Shown: positions 24,141 to 31,656 of the stretch, in pieces
How positions within the stretch are numbered: position 1 is the stretch's first letter
How the letters are laid out: each line of letters starts with the position of its first letter
Source: a virus
IMG/VR virus record: IMGVR_UViG_3300049596_000709
Span: 1 to 54,763 of that record
Direction: 5' to 3' (one strand)
DNA: 54,763 nt
Translations under genes and position numbers: made by a program
Notes under the pieces: generated by a model
What the model saw: only the letters and a program-made list of their open reading frames with translations
Database searches by the model: none
What the model was told of the DNA's origin: nothing

Positions 24141-24643
24141 GCCAAAAGTGAGGTCAAAATGAGGCCTTCTGAGAGGCCCTGAGAGGCCCCCAGAAGAGGG
24201 CCAAAAGTGGGCATCATGAACACGTGTTTGGCACTCGCGGAGGGTGCCAGTGAGGCGTGAAGGCGTGTGGCAGTGGTGCGCGTGTTTGGTGCACAGGTGA
24301 GGTGCCTACGAGGCGTGCATGAGGTGTGATGGGGTACACGTGATGGGGTACACGTGAGGTACACGTGAAGGCGTGAGGCGCACGTGATGAGGTGCACCGC
24401 ATGGCGAGTGAGGTGTGCCCGCATGTGAAGGCGTGTTCATAAAGGTCACCCGCATGGCATTGCGAGTGGCCACACGTGTTGGGTGAGGTGCGCAATCGCA
24501 AAGTTGAAACGAAAGGCGTGCGCCTGAGTGAGGTGCTTCACAATGAACCGCGCAATGAACCGCGCATACATTTACCGTGCACTCACCGTGGCGAGTAGGT
24601 GTGGCGAGTGTGGTGAGGCGAGCGAGGCCCACCCGCAAGAGTA
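24141..24643. other. G/T-rich non-coding stretch with short repeats
   Basis: About 500 bp without a credible gene. It opens with two copies of GGGCCAAAAGTG (near 24138 and 24198) flanking a self-complementary segment in which CTTCTG and CAGAAG can pair. The rest is built from words such as GTGAGGTG, GGCGTG and CACGTGA, including GATGGGGTACACGT twice in tandem near 24327-24354. The minus-strand reading frames here translate to Thr/His/Arg/Pro-rich low-complexity sequence. Likely structural or cis-acting DNA; function unknown. Confidence 0.5.
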
Positions 24644-25171
24644 TTAGTTGACGAGTACGACGGTCACGTGTGGATCTCGAGCAAACAACGCTTCAAGTGT
24701 GGTGGCATCCATAATGCCATCGCCATCAATGTTGCTGTCTTTCTGAAATGCATGAACGCAAGCACGAGTATCGTCACCGTACCAGCCGTCAGGATCTCCG
24801 AGTGCGTTGTGGTAACCCAACTCGACGAGGCGACGTTGAAGGTGATGAACTGAGAGTGATTTGCGAGCACCCGTATTCTTGAACACGCACTTGTCAAGAT
24901 ACACGGAGTCTGTTGCACCTCCGGTAACGACTACACCTGCACGCTTTACGAAAGCATCAGGTGCTGGCGATGGTAGTTCAAACTTGTCAAGTGGCGCAGA
25001 TGCTTGTGGCTCAGCAGGTACATTGAGTACCGCAGGTGCTTCTACTTCGGCGAGTACTTCTACTTCGGCGATTACTTCTGGTACAGCAATTACTTCTGGT
25101 ACCTCGACTGCCACAGGCGCATCGTGTTCATGAGTGTTGTCAGTGTTCATTGCTTCATCATATACTCTCAC
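24644..25171 (-). CDS. Peptidoglycan-binding protein with Val/Glu/Pro repeats
   Basis: A 175-residue protein. Residues 20-50 are a low-complexity VPEVIAVPEVIAEVEVLAEV segment, seen at DNA level as a short tandem repeat near 25040-25110. The C-terminal 75 residues form a PG_binding_1 domain: HHLQRRLVELGY, then DGWYGDDTRACVHAFQKD, then DGDGIMDATTLEALF. The domain binds cell-wall peptidoglycan. No catalytic domain is present, so it may be a wall-binding virion part or a lysis accessory. The ATG at 25171 lies 9 nt after the terminase stop; a second in-frame ATG at 25150 is possible and neither has a strong ribosome site. Confidence 0.66.
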   Translation of the reverse strand: MRVYDEAMNTDNTHEHDAPVAVEVPEVIAVPEVIAEVEVLAEVEAPAVLNVPAEPQASAPLDKFELPSPAPDAFVKRAGVVVTGGATDSVYLDKCVFKNTGARKSLSVHHLQRRLVELGYHNALGDPDGWYGDDTRACVHAFQKDSNIDGDGIMDATTLEALFARDPHVTVVLVN

Positions 25172-25182
25172 CGCATACGTGA

Positions 25183-26613
25183 TTACTTGGTACGAGGTAT
25201 GAACACTCTTGCACCACCTCTGCCTCCACCGAGCACGCTGTCCCGCAAACTTGCAATGCGCTTCGATGATGGCGACCGTGCTGTGATCGTACCGCCTACG
25301 AAACCAGGCGGTGGCTTGATCACGAGTGCTGTGAGAGCGTGCACGAGTGCGTCGACTCTGTCAGGTGACTTACCTTCACCGGGAATCCATGAACACATCT
25401 GTGACTCAAGGTCAGGCAGGTAGTTGACGTGGTGGATGCGTCCCTGTTCATAAGCGAGTGTCACAGGCTCAGCCCGCAATGCTTTACCGAACTTTGAATG
25501 CACCTCGAGTACTTTGATTGATGGGTCAATCGCGAGGATCGCATTAGTAACGAGCGCACCACCTTGGTTGACTTCAGCCACGACTGGGCATGAGTACTTG
25601 CGAGCCATGTCAACTACCTTGTTCGCCCACTGCTCAGGTGAGCCATGGATTGATGCGTCCTCAAGTACCCAAGCGTGCCTCTTGTATAGATCGCGCTCAC
25701 CACTCGATGCGCATACCACAATCCCGCATTCGTCACGTGGGTTCTCAGCAACTGATGGGTCAACACCCACGCAGCGAAGTTGCGCGCCGACTGGGAATGC
25801 AGTCTCACGTGAGCGTTCAAGCAATTCAATTGTCCAGAGTGCGCCTTCAACATCACTCAGCATCTCACCAAACAATTCCTGTGCAGCAAGGCGAGTACCT
25901 GCGTACACGCCTGTGATTGCATCGAGGTACGTTGCTGAGAGGTTACCCGCATTGTCAAGTGTTGAACCACGTGACACCACTACGCGGCCTGTCTTCTCTG
26001 CTTCAGTGAGCAGGGCGTACAGCATCGGTACTCGCTTTGGTGTGGTGGTGCAGATAATCTGAGGTGAGGAACCAAGACGGCAAGCAACACGCAAGTTGTC
26101 CCACGATGTCATACCCGCAGCATCAGGTGATTGACGCCACGCAGCAATCTCGTCAGCCCAAGCATAGTGGAATTGCGGACCACGAAGTCCGTCAGGCTCA
26201 TCAGCAGTGAAGCATGTTGCAGTGTTGCCGTTCGGCCAAGTGAGTCGTCGCTTTGACGGCTCATACAGTGGACGCTCGCTCGGTGGTGAAACAGAGATGA
26301 TACCTGACTCACCTTCAACGATGACGTCACGAACGTCAGCCGCAGTACGAGCAACGAGTGCAAAGCGCAATTGACCTTTGTCAGTTCGCTTCGCCATGTC
26401 ACGCACCCATTCAGCAGCACTTCGAGTTTTGCCAGCGCCACGTCCCGCAAGGTACAACCAGATTGCCCAATCGTCTCCCGACGGTGGCAGTTGCTCAGGG
26501 CGAGCCCATGCTCTCCAGTCCCACATCAATTGTTCCATGTCCATGCCATCGAGTATCACTCGTTGTTCATCGACAGGAAGCAGTGCGAGTTGCTCCATTA
26601 TGCTTTTGGCCAT
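25183..26613 (-). CDS. Terminase large subunit
   Basis: A 476-residue packaging motor. The ATPase domain has a Walker A near residue 52 (LAGRGAGKTRSAAEW) and a Walker B near residue 150 (FHYAWADEIAAW). The C-terminal RNase H-like nuclease begins with VGVDPSVAENPRDECGIVV, its first acidic residue, and ends around DRVDALVHALTAL. Terminases bind the portal, pump DNA into the procapsid and cut it. The length is normal for the Terminase_6 type. Unusually it is separated from the portal by a wall-binding gene, a 1 kb repeat region and three small genes. The start could be a few codons later, at 26598. Confidence 0.92.
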   Translation of the reverse strand: MAKSIMEQLALLPVDEQRVILDGMDMEQLMWDWRAWARPEQLPPSGDDWAIWLYLAGRGAGKTRSAAEWVRDMAKRTDKGQLRFALVARTAADVRDVIVEGESGIISVSPPSERPLYEPSKRRLTWPNGNTATCFTADEPDGLRGPQFHYAWADEIAAWRQSPDAAGMTSWDNLRVACRLGSSPQIICTTTPKRVPMLYALLTEAEKTGRVVVSRGSTLDNAGNLSATYLDAITGVYAGTRLAAQELFGEMLSDVEGALWTIELLERSRETAFPVGAQLRCVGVDPSVAENPRDECGIVVCASSGERDLYKRHAWVLEDASIHGSPEQWANKVVDMARKYSCPVVAEVNQGGALVTNAILAIDPSIKVLEVHSKFGKALRAEPVTLAYEQGRIHHVNYLPDLESQMCSWIPGEGKSPDRVDALVHALTALVIKPPPGFVGGTITARSPSSKRIASLRDSVLGGGRGGARVFIPRTK

Positions 26614-26654
26614 GAACTTATTCTACACGAGTCAGGCCATGTATGTTGACCGCG

Positions 26655-26975
26655 TCAGTCGGTTGATGTCAAATGAATGATCTGACCTGGGTACAGGGTG
26701 GAACCGTATATCTTGTACAAGTCGTCAACCGCTGTCACGGTGCTGCCTGTGCAGTACTGCTTGGCGATGTCCCAAAGTGTGTCGCCTTCATGAATGACAA
26801 CTGCCAAGCCACCATTGTCACAGTGGTACTTGCTGTCGTCATTGCCTTGCCATACGATGACCGCGATGAACGTTGCAAGACCTGCAACAACAAGTCCGAC
26901 TCGGATAGACACCCGCAAGTACCAAAATTGAAGTATGGCCTTGTCAATTGCGCGCGTGATTGAATATGTGCTCAT
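26655..26975 (-). CDS. Membrane-anchored LysM protein
   Basis: A 106-residue protein. The ATG at 26975 is preferred because GGGAGG, at the end of the upstream gene, lies 8-10 nt before it; a longer frame exists. One membrane segment near residues 25-48 (VGLVVAGLATFIAVIVW) is followed by a C-terminal LysM fold: VVIHEGDTLWDIAKQYC to LYPGQIIHL. LysM binds N-acetylglucosamine polymers, so the protein likely sits in the membrane and touches the wall. It may act in lysis or exclusion; the sequence does not say which. Confidence 0.75.
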   Translation of the reverse strand: MSTYSITRAIDKAILQFWYLRVSIRVGLVVAGLATFIAVIVWQGNDDSKYHCDNGGLAVVIHEGDTLWDIAKQYCTGSTVTAVDDLYKIYGSTLYPGQIIHLTSTD

Positions 26976-26979
26976 GTTC

Positions 26980-27540
26980 CTACCTCCCAAACTTCTTGCG
27001 GCACTCCGGTCCAAGCATGAGTTCACGTGACTTGGTGTCAGTCAACTCTGCTCCACATGACCCGCAACATGTGTAGTGCTCACCGAAGATGCGAGTGTAC
27101 TTGTATGGGTCAGTCGCAACAATTGCGATGATCGCCTTCACGGATTCTATTGTGAGCTTCGAGCGACTGAAGCCACCTGGGGCACCGTGTAACTGGCGCA
27201 TGTACATTGTCTGCATGTACTCCTTGAGTTCAACAAATACTAAGTCGCCTGTGAAGGAGTCTGTCGCATCTGTCAACTCGAGTTCATCAACCGGAATTGC
27301 GTACCGCGACTTTGGAATGCTCCGCAGTAGTTCTTGGAACGGCGACGGCGTGGTTGACTTCGGCAACTTCGGCAACTTGAGTAGCGAGTCAATCGCTTCA
27401 CTTGCGATGCGCTTCTCAAGGACGTCAAGTTCTAACTGCTCGAGCAAATCACTCTTCACCGCTTCGTCAACCTCACGGGTGCCGAGCAGTGACTTGAGGA
27501 AAGCCACTTGCTTCTCTGATGGTGGTGCGTATGTTGTCAT
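26980..27540 (-). CDS. DUF6011-like zinc-binding protein
   Basis: A 186-residue protein. The N-terminus (SEKQVAFLKSLL) resembles the start of other phage proteins with this C-terminal module. Residues 150-186 read CCGSCGAELTD and GPECRKKFG, the CxxC...GPEC pattern of DUF6011, which likely holds one zinc. The middle is helical and acidic. It is followed directly by the LysM gene, whose ribosome site lies in its last codons. Function unknown. No copy of the right-arm promoter motif lies in front of it, so it may be read from the next unit upstream. Confidence 0.65.
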   Translation of the reverse strand: MTTYAPPSEKQVAFLKSLLGTREVDEAVKSDLLEQLELDVLEKRIASEAIDSLLKLPKLPKSTTPSPFQELLRSIPKSRYAIPVDELELTDATDSFTGDLVFVELKEYMQTMYMRQLHGAPGGFSRSKLTIESVKAIIAIVATDPYKYTRIFGEHYTCCGSCGAELTDTKSRELMLGPECRKKFGR

Positions 27541-27558
27541 GTTGTTTCCTTTCGTCGG

Positions 27559-27720
27559 TTATTTCTTGAGTCCGCGGATGTACAGGACGCTGCCTGTGTA
27601 CTTCACTTCATTCTGAAGCTTGTTCGTCGCGACAAGAGTCTCGGCGTGCTCGAGCGTGACGCCCGAGATGTAAACTTCGCTTCCACCGCCATCGGCGATC
27701 ATTACTGTGTATGTGGTCAT
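27559..27720 (-). CDS. Small hypothetical protein (53 residues)
   Basis: Starts at the ATG at 27720 behind a GAAAGAAGA ribosome site. A longer frame begins inside the promoter motif and is not used. The protein is beta-rich (TYTVMIADGGGSEVYISG) and ends KK. It is the leftmost gene with the repeated promoter motif (27765-27780), here in the TAAAGT variant. No family recognised. Confidence 0.6.
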   Translation of the reverse strand: MTTYTVMIADGGGSEVYISGVTLEHAETLVATNKLQNEVKYTGSVLYIRGLKK

Positions 27721-27813
27721 TTTGTCTTCTTTCGTCGTTACCAGTCGGTTTGGCTGATAGTAGTACTTTATCATCCCTAGAACTGTGCCCTGGGACCTTA
27801 GCCCGCAAGGCAC

Positions 27814-27970
27814 CTCGCTTTGGAGTGTTGCCAGAGGCCCTAGAACTTGGTCTGTGCTCGTGCTACCTAAATACCTGATGTGGATACCGCAAGGGCACTC
27901 AGGGCTTCTGAGCGCCTCTGAGCCCCACCCCAGCTTTGCTGCTGAGGTGAGGCCTTGGGTTGAGGTCTGG
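27814..27970 (-). other. Gap with imperfect hairpins
   Basis: No gene is visible between the WGR-like gene and the promoter motif at 27765. Several GC-rich self-complementary segments occur (for example CAGCAGCAAAGCTG) without a clear T run. Probably a terminator or untranslated region. Confidence 0.3.
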
Positions 27971-28222
27971 TCAGACCGAGTAGGCTACTGCGTACCCGCG
28001 GTCCATCTTGCTGTTGACCTTGGCGTACCCGGCTGCGAGTGCTTGCTGGCTGGTGCGGAACACCTGCGTGCTTGACTGGCGGTTGGTCTTCTCGGCCATT
28101 CCCCACGAGCAGTGGAGTGTGGTGTCTGTCACCGTGACCTCGTAGATCTTCTTTTTGCCGGATTGTCCTCGGCCCATTGGTCCGATATCTGATCCCTTGA
28201 GGAGTGCCCATTTCTTATTCAT
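27971..28222 (-). CDS. WGR-like protein, copy 1
   Basis: An 83-residue protein with the WGR signature region: YEVTVTDTTLHCSWGMAE, then RQSSTQVF, then QALAAGYAKVNSKMDRGY. WGR domains in PARPs and in MolR-type proteins bind nucleic acid; here the domain stands alone. It is about 60-70 percent identical by eye to the proteins at 38571-38822 and 52532-52786, and all three start with the pattern KW-LLK-SD-GPMGRGQ and end in the pattern DRGY-VAY-V. Own promoter motif at 28267. Confidence 0.7.
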   Translation of the reverse strand: MNKKWALLKGSDIGPMGRGQSGKKKIYEVTVTDTTLHCSWGMAEKTNRQSSTQVFRTSQQALAAGYAKVNSKMDRGYAVAYSV

Positions 28223-28285
28223 TGTATTTGTCCCTTCGTCGTTACCAGCGCCTTGCTGATGAGATCAATTTATCATCCCTAGATT

Positions 28286-28323
28286 CCCCCCGGGAGGGGG
28301 AGCCAGGCCCTCTCGAGCCTGGC
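28286..28323 (-). terminator. Double hairpin downstream of 28338-28667
   Basis: Two GC-rich stems: GCCAGGC (28302-28308) pairs with GCCTGGC (28317-28323), and CCCCCC pairs with GGGGG at 28286-28300. They lie between a stop codon and the next promoter motif. No long T run follows, so termination is inferred. Confidence 0.5.
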
Positions 28324-28337
28324 CCCTGAGTCCTTAC

Positions 28338-28667
28338 TTAGAACTCGTAGCTGTAGTATTCGTGGCGGCTGCCGATGTGGAGCTTAGTCCCTGACCGCAT
28401 TGGCTCACCTTGCGCCACGTACTTGCCATTCTGGCGGAGGGTGAAGACCATTGTCGCTCCGGCTGGGTCTGGTGTGGTCACCCAGATGTTGTTGTAGTTG
28501 GCGCCACGGTAGATGTTTGCGTGATCTGCTGGCTTGACGGAATCCCGCTGAACGGTAACTGTCTTGCCGTTATCGCTGACCGCGATGATTGTCATTGCGT
28601 GCGAGTCAGCGCAGTAGCTGACCGTAGCTCCTTCGCCAATCACTGGCTTGTTGAGTAGTGTTTCCAT
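28338..28667 (-). CDS. Conserved actinophage SH3-like protein
   Basis: A 109-residue beta-rich protein. It shows a motif set seen in other actinophage small proteins: GEGATVSYCADSHAMTI, VTVQRDSVKP, VFTLRQNGKYV and HIGSRHEYYSYEF. The family is widespread in phage early regions but uncharacterised. ATG at 28667 follows a GAAGGGAC ribosome site, and the promoter variant at 28718 lies 45 nt further up. Confidence 0.6.
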   Translation of the reverse strand: METLLNKPVIGEGATVSYCADSHAMTIIAVSDNGKTVTVQRDSVKPADHANIYRGANYNNIWVTTPDPAGATMVFTLRQNGKYVAQGEPMRSGTKLHIGSRHEYYSYEF

Positions 28668-28749
28668 TATTTGTCCCTTCGTCGTTCAGTCAGGCGGAGT
28701 GCCTAGCTGATATGTACACTTTATCATCCTCAGTTTTTGATCGCCGTAT

Positions 28750-28778
28750 GGCGGCGGCGAGTTGCAATCGCCGTCGCC
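28750..28778 (-). terminator. Strong GC hairpin
   Basis: GGCGGCGGCGA (28750-28760) and TCGCCGTCGCC (28768-28778) form an 11-bp stem with one mismatch and a 7-nt loop. It lies just after the 50-residue gene and just before the promoter motif at 28718. Read on the minus strand it is followed by an A-rich rather than T-rich tail, so a classical terminator is not certain. Confidence 0.5.
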
Positions 28779-28793
28779 CTTGCGGTTTGAGTG

Positions 28794-28946
28794 TTATGCG
28801 AGTTTGACGTAATTTTCGATGTCGAAAGTTTTTGGATTGATCGGGGCTGGATCGTTAGTGTACGCTATTTCGTACGCAGTATACGGATCGCCGCTGATTA
28901 TGGTTTGTGGATTGTTAGGTGTGATGGTAACTATGTAGGTTGTCAT
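28794..28946 (-). CDS. 50-residue protein, paralogue A, nearly leaderless
   Basis: Sequence begins MTTYIVTITPNNPQTIISGD and ends FDIENYVKLA. It is clearly related to the 50-residue protein at 37775-37927, with the shared framework MTTY-VTI-P, PQT, DPY-AYE, NPK-FDI-YV. The ATG is only 7 nt after TATAAT of the motif at 28954, so the message is probably leaderless. No family recognised; conservation of two copies supports it being a real gene. Confidence 0.65.
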   Translation of the reverse strand: MTTYIVTITPNNPQTIISGDPYTAYEIAYTNDPAPINPKTFDIENYVKLA

Positions 28947-28988
28947 GTAGCCAATTATACAATCCTTAGATAATGACCGCGATAAGGC

Positions 28989-29159
28989 CTACGCGATGTA
29001 GACCTTACCGAAGCAGTCATTGTCCCCAGTCATCGATTCAATCGATGGTGTGCGCTTGAAGTTTGCGAGTGCGAACTCTAGGTGTCCGCGGCATGTACCG
29101 CAGTCGTCATGAGCTGTCACATACTGGATGTCGTTGTAGTTGTCTTCTGTAATCTGCAT
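28989..29159 (-). CDS. Small Cys-containing protein (56 residues)
   Basis: Starts MQITEDNYNDIQYVT at 29159 behind GGAAAGGA. It has a CGTC pair (HDDCGTCRGHLEFAL) and one more Cys near the end. A zinc-knuckle role is possible but there are too few ligands for a full site. Promoter motif variant at 29190. No family recognised. Confidence 0.55.
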   Translation of the reverse strand: MQITEDNYNDIQYVTAHDDCGTCRGHLEFALANFKRTPSIESMTGDNDCFGKVYIA

Positions 29160-29235
29160 GTCATTCGTCCTTTCCTTGTTGGTAAGAACATTGTACCATC
29201 CTGAGTTTTTTGACGTACAAGGTGAGAAGTCGTGA

Positions 29236-29264
29236 GGCCCGCAAGGTGGAGGTCCTTGCGAGCC
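29236..29264 (-). terminator. Hairpin in the gap after 29397-29606
   Basis: GGCCCGCAAGG and CCTTGCGAGCC form an 11-bp stem with one mismatch and loop TGGAGGT. It lies about 30 bp before the promoter motif at 29190. The rest of 29265-29396 shows no gene. Confidence 0.45.
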
Positions 29265-29396
29265 CCTGACTTTAGCTCAGCAGCCAGCCCAAGTACGACG
29301 AAGAACTCGAGCTGGGCGAGCAGATATTAGCTGAGTGAGTAACTTTGACACCGCTCAGCGCGATGAGGTATTGCGGCGTTACTCGGCCACTATAAA

Positions 29397-29606
29397 TTAG
29401 AACTCGAGAGGAGCGTCAGCTGCTGGAAGATTCCAGGCTTTGCGCCACATATTTGCAATGACGTGTGCGTGTGAGTCAGACGTTGTTGGCATCTCAAAGA
29501 TGTGTGAGTCTGATGAGTCACCGGTTGGCGAAGCCACCCAGATTTGCACAGTGCTTCCGAGCGTGAGAACCGCAACTACGGCTCCCTTCATTGTAATAGT
29601 TTCCAT
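29397..29606 (-). CDS. Hypothetical protein (69 residues)
   Basis: The ATG at 29606 (METITMKGAVVAVLTLG) is chosen over an upstream frame that starts in the leader; the ATG follows the AAAAGGAT ribosome site. The N-terminal half is hydrophobic and beta-like (VVAVLTLGSTVQIWVAS), and the C-terminal half has HAHVIANMWRKAWNLP. No family recognised. Promoter variant with TAAAGT at 29647. Confidence 0.55.
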   Translation of the reverse strand: METITMKGAVVAVLTLGSTVQIWVASPTGDSSDSHIFEMPTTSDSHAHVIANMWRKAWNLPAADAPLEF

Positions 29607-29687
29607 GATCATCCTTTTGTCGTTACCAGCATTTGCTGATAGATACACTTTATCATCCCGAGTTTTAGCCCCGAGCTAACCGCTACC

Positions 29688-29921
29688 TCAAGATCGTGGA
29701 AGCTCAAAGCCGCACTCACAACGCCACCACTCGCCAGCTTCTAAGTTTGGGACTGGCATTTCTTTGACGCAGCTCCGGCACGCAACCTTACGCAAGCGAC
29801 GCTGCCCACGAGGTATGTAGCCTTCGTCGTGCTTCTCCATGTAATGGCTCATGTGCTCATAAGTCTTCGCAAACATCTCACCGCATGCGGCGCACTCATA
29901 CTTGAGTCGATTGGCAGTCAT
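29688..29921 (-). CDS. C2H2-type zinc finger protein with second zinc ribbon
   Basis: A 77-residue protein. Residues 9-31 form a C2H2 finger (YECAACGEMF then HMSHYMEKH). Residues 48-70 have CRSCVKEM and WRCECGFEL, a CxxC/CxC ribbon. The linker is basic (RGQRRLRKV). It likely binds nucleic acid or protein; C2H2 fingers are seen in some actinophages. It follows the tiny membrane peptide gene in the unit driven from 30819. Confidence 0.65.
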   Translation of the reverse strand: MTANRLKYECAACGEMFAKTYEHMSHYMEKHDEGYIPRGQRRLRKVACRSCVKEMPVPNLEAGEWWRCECGFELPRS

Positions 29922-29963
29922 TTCACATCCATTCCGACTTCAGAATAGATGTGAAACTCTGAG

Positions 29964-30041
29964 TCACAGGCATAGAAGCACCGCAACGCAGCAGGCCAAA
30001 GCAACGCAAAGTATTAGTGTTGCTTGATCGTGCGAGTCCAT
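29964..30041 (-). CDS. Candidate 25-residue membrane peptide
   Basis: ATG at 30041 lies 4 nt after the stop of the upstream gene. The product is MDSHDQATLILCVALACCVA followed by VLLCL: a short polar start and one hydrophobic helix with four cysteines. It is too short to be sure of, but the hydrophobic pattern is uninterrupted and the spacing to its neighbour suggests coupling. A holin-like or regulatory peptide is possible. Confidence 0.4.
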   Translation of the reverse strand: MDSHDQATLILCVALACCVAVLLCL

Positions 30042-30045
30042 TGCG

Positions 30046-30411
30046 TTACGCTTTCGCAGCGTAGCGATCTCTAGTCCACTGCGCGGCTTCGTCATCTTGA
30101 ACCATGTTCATTGCGTGCCATACTTCACCGCATGCATGGTAGTACGTGTCGCCAAGTGTCTTATGCACTTGATCTTTGAAGTTGCCGTAGTTCAGCATTT
30201 CTGATTGCAATGCAAGCCATTCTGAATACTGATCTCGAGTTACGAAAGTACGGTACTGATAGTCCCGCATAGGTGTGAACTCAATTTCGCAGCTTGCAAT
30301 CTCTGAAAGAGCGATTAGCGATTGACGATCACGTGATCGTGCTGTAAGGAATCCCTTGCGTTGATGGTTGTCCACCACGCTTACGAATCCGTCTTGGGTA
30401 AATACCCACAT
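30046..30411 (-). CDS. Conserved actinophage early protein
   Basis: A 121-residue protein of a common actinophage type: it opens MWVFTQDGFVSVVDN, has RSRDRQSLIAL and DYQYRTFVTRDQYSEWLA in the middle, and LNYGNFKDQVHKTLGDTYYH near the end, followed by WHAMNMVQD. Length and order match the family, whose function is unknown. Starts at 30411 after a GGAG-type site. Confidence 0.65.
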   Translation of the reverse strand: MWVFTQDGFVSVVDNHQRKGFLTARSRDRQSLIALSEIASCEIEFTPMRDYQYRTFVTRDQYSEWLALQSEMLNYGNFKDQVHKTLGDTYYHACGEVWHAMNMVQDDEAAQWTRDRYAAKA

Positions 30412-30460
30412 ATGTTATCTCCTTATTTGTCGTTTTGTCATTTAGTATTGAATGCGAAGA

Positions 30461-30619
30461 CTAGTTGTCCCAGTCTTCGTACTCGTCGTCACCAAGTAAG
30501 TCCCGCATAAAGCGTTCATTACAGTCGGCATCGATCTTTGCGACTTTGCGCAGTTCGCGCTTGTCGTCTTCAATTGTTGTTGGCCCACCCGCAATACGCA
30601 AGTGCTCTAGCCAGACCAT
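30461..30619 (-). CDS. Small acidic protein (52 residues)
   Basis: Begins MVWLEHLRIAGGPTTIEDD and ends LLGDDEYEDWDN. Its ATG shares one base with the preceding stop (TGATG), a coupling arrangement. The gene is below the size most callers report. The acidic tail and basic middle (KRELRKVAKI) suggest a protein-binding role; no family recognised. Confidence 0.58.
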   Translation of the reverse strand: MVWLEHLRIAGGPTTIEDDKRELRKVAKIDADCNERFMRDLLGDDEYEDWDN

Positions 30620-30792
30620 CAGAGTTCTATGCCTTCAGGAAGGTCCGCAATCATCATCGGCTCAACTACGGCAGGACCGTACTCTTCTGTCATCGAGCGA
30701 ACATAGGCTTGCTTCTGTACGGGGGTGACGTAGGCGACGATGTCGTCTCCATCGCTATTGGTCACTGTTACTTTGAATACTTCTGGTTCCAT
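30619..30792 (-). CDS. Small hypothetical protein (57 residues)
   Basis: Begins MEPEVFKVTVTNSDGDDIVA and ends DLPEGIEL. The ATG follows a strong CAGAGGAG ribosome site at the right distance, which supports the call. It is the first gene after the promoter motif at 30819 and is translationally linked to the 52-residue gene. No family recognised. Confidence 0.6.
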   Translation of the reverse strand: MEPEVFKVTVTNSDGDDIVAYVTPVQKQAYVRSMTEEYGPAVVEPMMIADLPEGIEL

Positions 30793-30836
30793 GTTTACTC
30801 CTCTGTTGTATAACTACTACTATACATTCCCGAGTG

Positions 30837-31007
30837 TTAGCGCACCTTAGAGGACAGGGTGCTTAGTATTGCTCCAAACAAGGCGAGACTAACGACTACC
30901 TCAATACTTCCACCCGCAATTGCGGTGACCACAGATGCTAAACCCATGATCACCGCAAGAACAGATGTCCATACTAAGTTCCGCAATTGCGAGAACCAAG
31001 TTGGCAT
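30837..31007 (-). CDS. Two-helix small membrane protein (56 residues)
   Basis: Begins MPTWFSQLRNLVWTSVLAVI. Two hydrophobic stretches are visible: LVWTSVLAVIMGLASVVTAI and VVVSLALFGAILSTL, with a short GGSIE turn and a basic end (SSKVR). A two-helix hairpin like this is typical of small holins and of membrane accessory proteins; the assignment is not firm. The ATG falls 2 nt after the HTH gene's stop. Confidence 0.58.
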   Translation of the reverse strand: MPTWFSQLRNLVWTSVLAVIMGLASVVTAIAGGSIEVVVSLALFGAILSTLSSKVR

Positions 31008-31009
31008 AG

Positions 31010-31327
31010 TTACGCTGTTGCCTTACGGGTACGTCCTTTGAGACGACCAGATGCATCGCGAATTGGTGTACCGCTTGCTCCGATGAGCTTACGAGTCTGG
31101 CTGTACGAGAGTCCATGTGCTCGAGCTACTTCAATAACTGATTGCCCTTGAGCGTAGAGTTCGCCCGCACGCTGTGCTGTAAGTTCTGACATGTTTGTTT
31201 GTCTCCTTCGTAGTGTAGTTTTTGTTTGTATTTCTTCTGGCATCAGTGAAAGCTGCTTTCTTGCTTCTTCAATAAGCGCTTTTGCTTCATCGAGAACCGC
31301 ATAGGCTGCTGCATCCATGTGTGTCAT
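31010..31327 (-). CDS. HTH DNA-binding protein with two possible starts
   Basis: The full frame is 105 residues. The C-terminal 60 residues (from MSELTAQRAGELYAQGQSV) contain a helix-turn-helix, VIEVARAHGLSYSQTRKLIG, and a basic tail GRLKGRTRKATA, a layout common in actinophage regulators. An in-frame ATG at 31192 has a strong GAAGGAG site, while the ATG at 31327 has none but reads a convincing helix (DEAKALIEEARKQL). Both long and short forms may be made. It sits in the operon that starts at the XRE-like gene. Confidence 0.62.
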   Translation of the reverse strand: MTHMDAAAYAVLDEAKALIEEARKQLSLMPEEIQTKTTLRRRQTNMSELTAQRAGELYAQGQSVIEVARAHGLSYSQTRKLIGASGTPIRDASGRLKGRTRKATA

Positions 31328-31369
31328 TGGTCTTATACTACTTCGTAGATACTGAAAAGTACATAAGTA

Positions 31370-31504
31370 CTACAATTTTTTGTCAATATCTTTTTGAGGA
31401 CTGACTACCCCAAGAAGAGCCGTACCGTGCACCTTCTCTTTACGAGCGAGGCGAACTGACATTGCCGCAAACGTAAACAAGAAAGCAAGTACGAGAAAGA
31501 TCAT
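31370..31504 (-). CDS. Tiny single-pass membrane protein (44 residues)
   Basis: MIFLVLAFLFTFAAMSVRLA followed by RKEKVHG and a hydrophilic tail. One membrane helix at the very N-terminus. The ATG overlaps the previous stop (ATGA). Too short for most callers. A holin-like or toxin-like role is conceivable; nothing decides. Confidence 0.52.
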   Translation of the reverse strand: MIFLVLAFLFTFAAMSVRLARKEKVHGTALLGVVSPQKDIDKKL

Positions 31505-31656
31505 TTAGTTTCTTCCATTTCTACGGTCGTAGTTGAGTGCGCAGAAGGATTGCGGCAAGTAGGGTTCTCACTAAGGCCGACAAAAGTGATCATAGTGTTG
31601 TCGCATTTAGGGCACTTCCACTTTTGTGGCTTACGCTTCTCTGAGTTTTCTGACAT
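31501..31656 (-). CDS. Small zinc-ribbon protein (51 residues)
   Basis: MSENSEKRKPQKWKCPKCDN, then TCRNPSAHS: a WKCPKCDN knuckle with a second Cys and a His further on. Ribosome site GGAGGAAG, 4-5 nt upstream, is strong. It precedes the 44-residue membrane gene with a 4-base overlap and follows WhiB. Probably binds one zinc; role unknown. Confidence 0.6.
   Translation of the reverse strand: MSENSEKRKPQKWKCPKCDNTMITFVGLSENPTCRNPSAHSTTTVEMEETK

Noticed and set aside
24101-24638. Minus-strand frames over the G/T-rich stretch
   Set aside because: Three overlapping frames translate to Thr/His/Arg/Pro repeats caused by the DNA word repeats; no ribosome sites or family features.
28668-29160. Larger plus-strand frames over the small genes at 28794 and 28989
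   Set aside because: They conflict with the uniform minus-strand layout, promoter motifs and the paralogue pair at 28794/37775.
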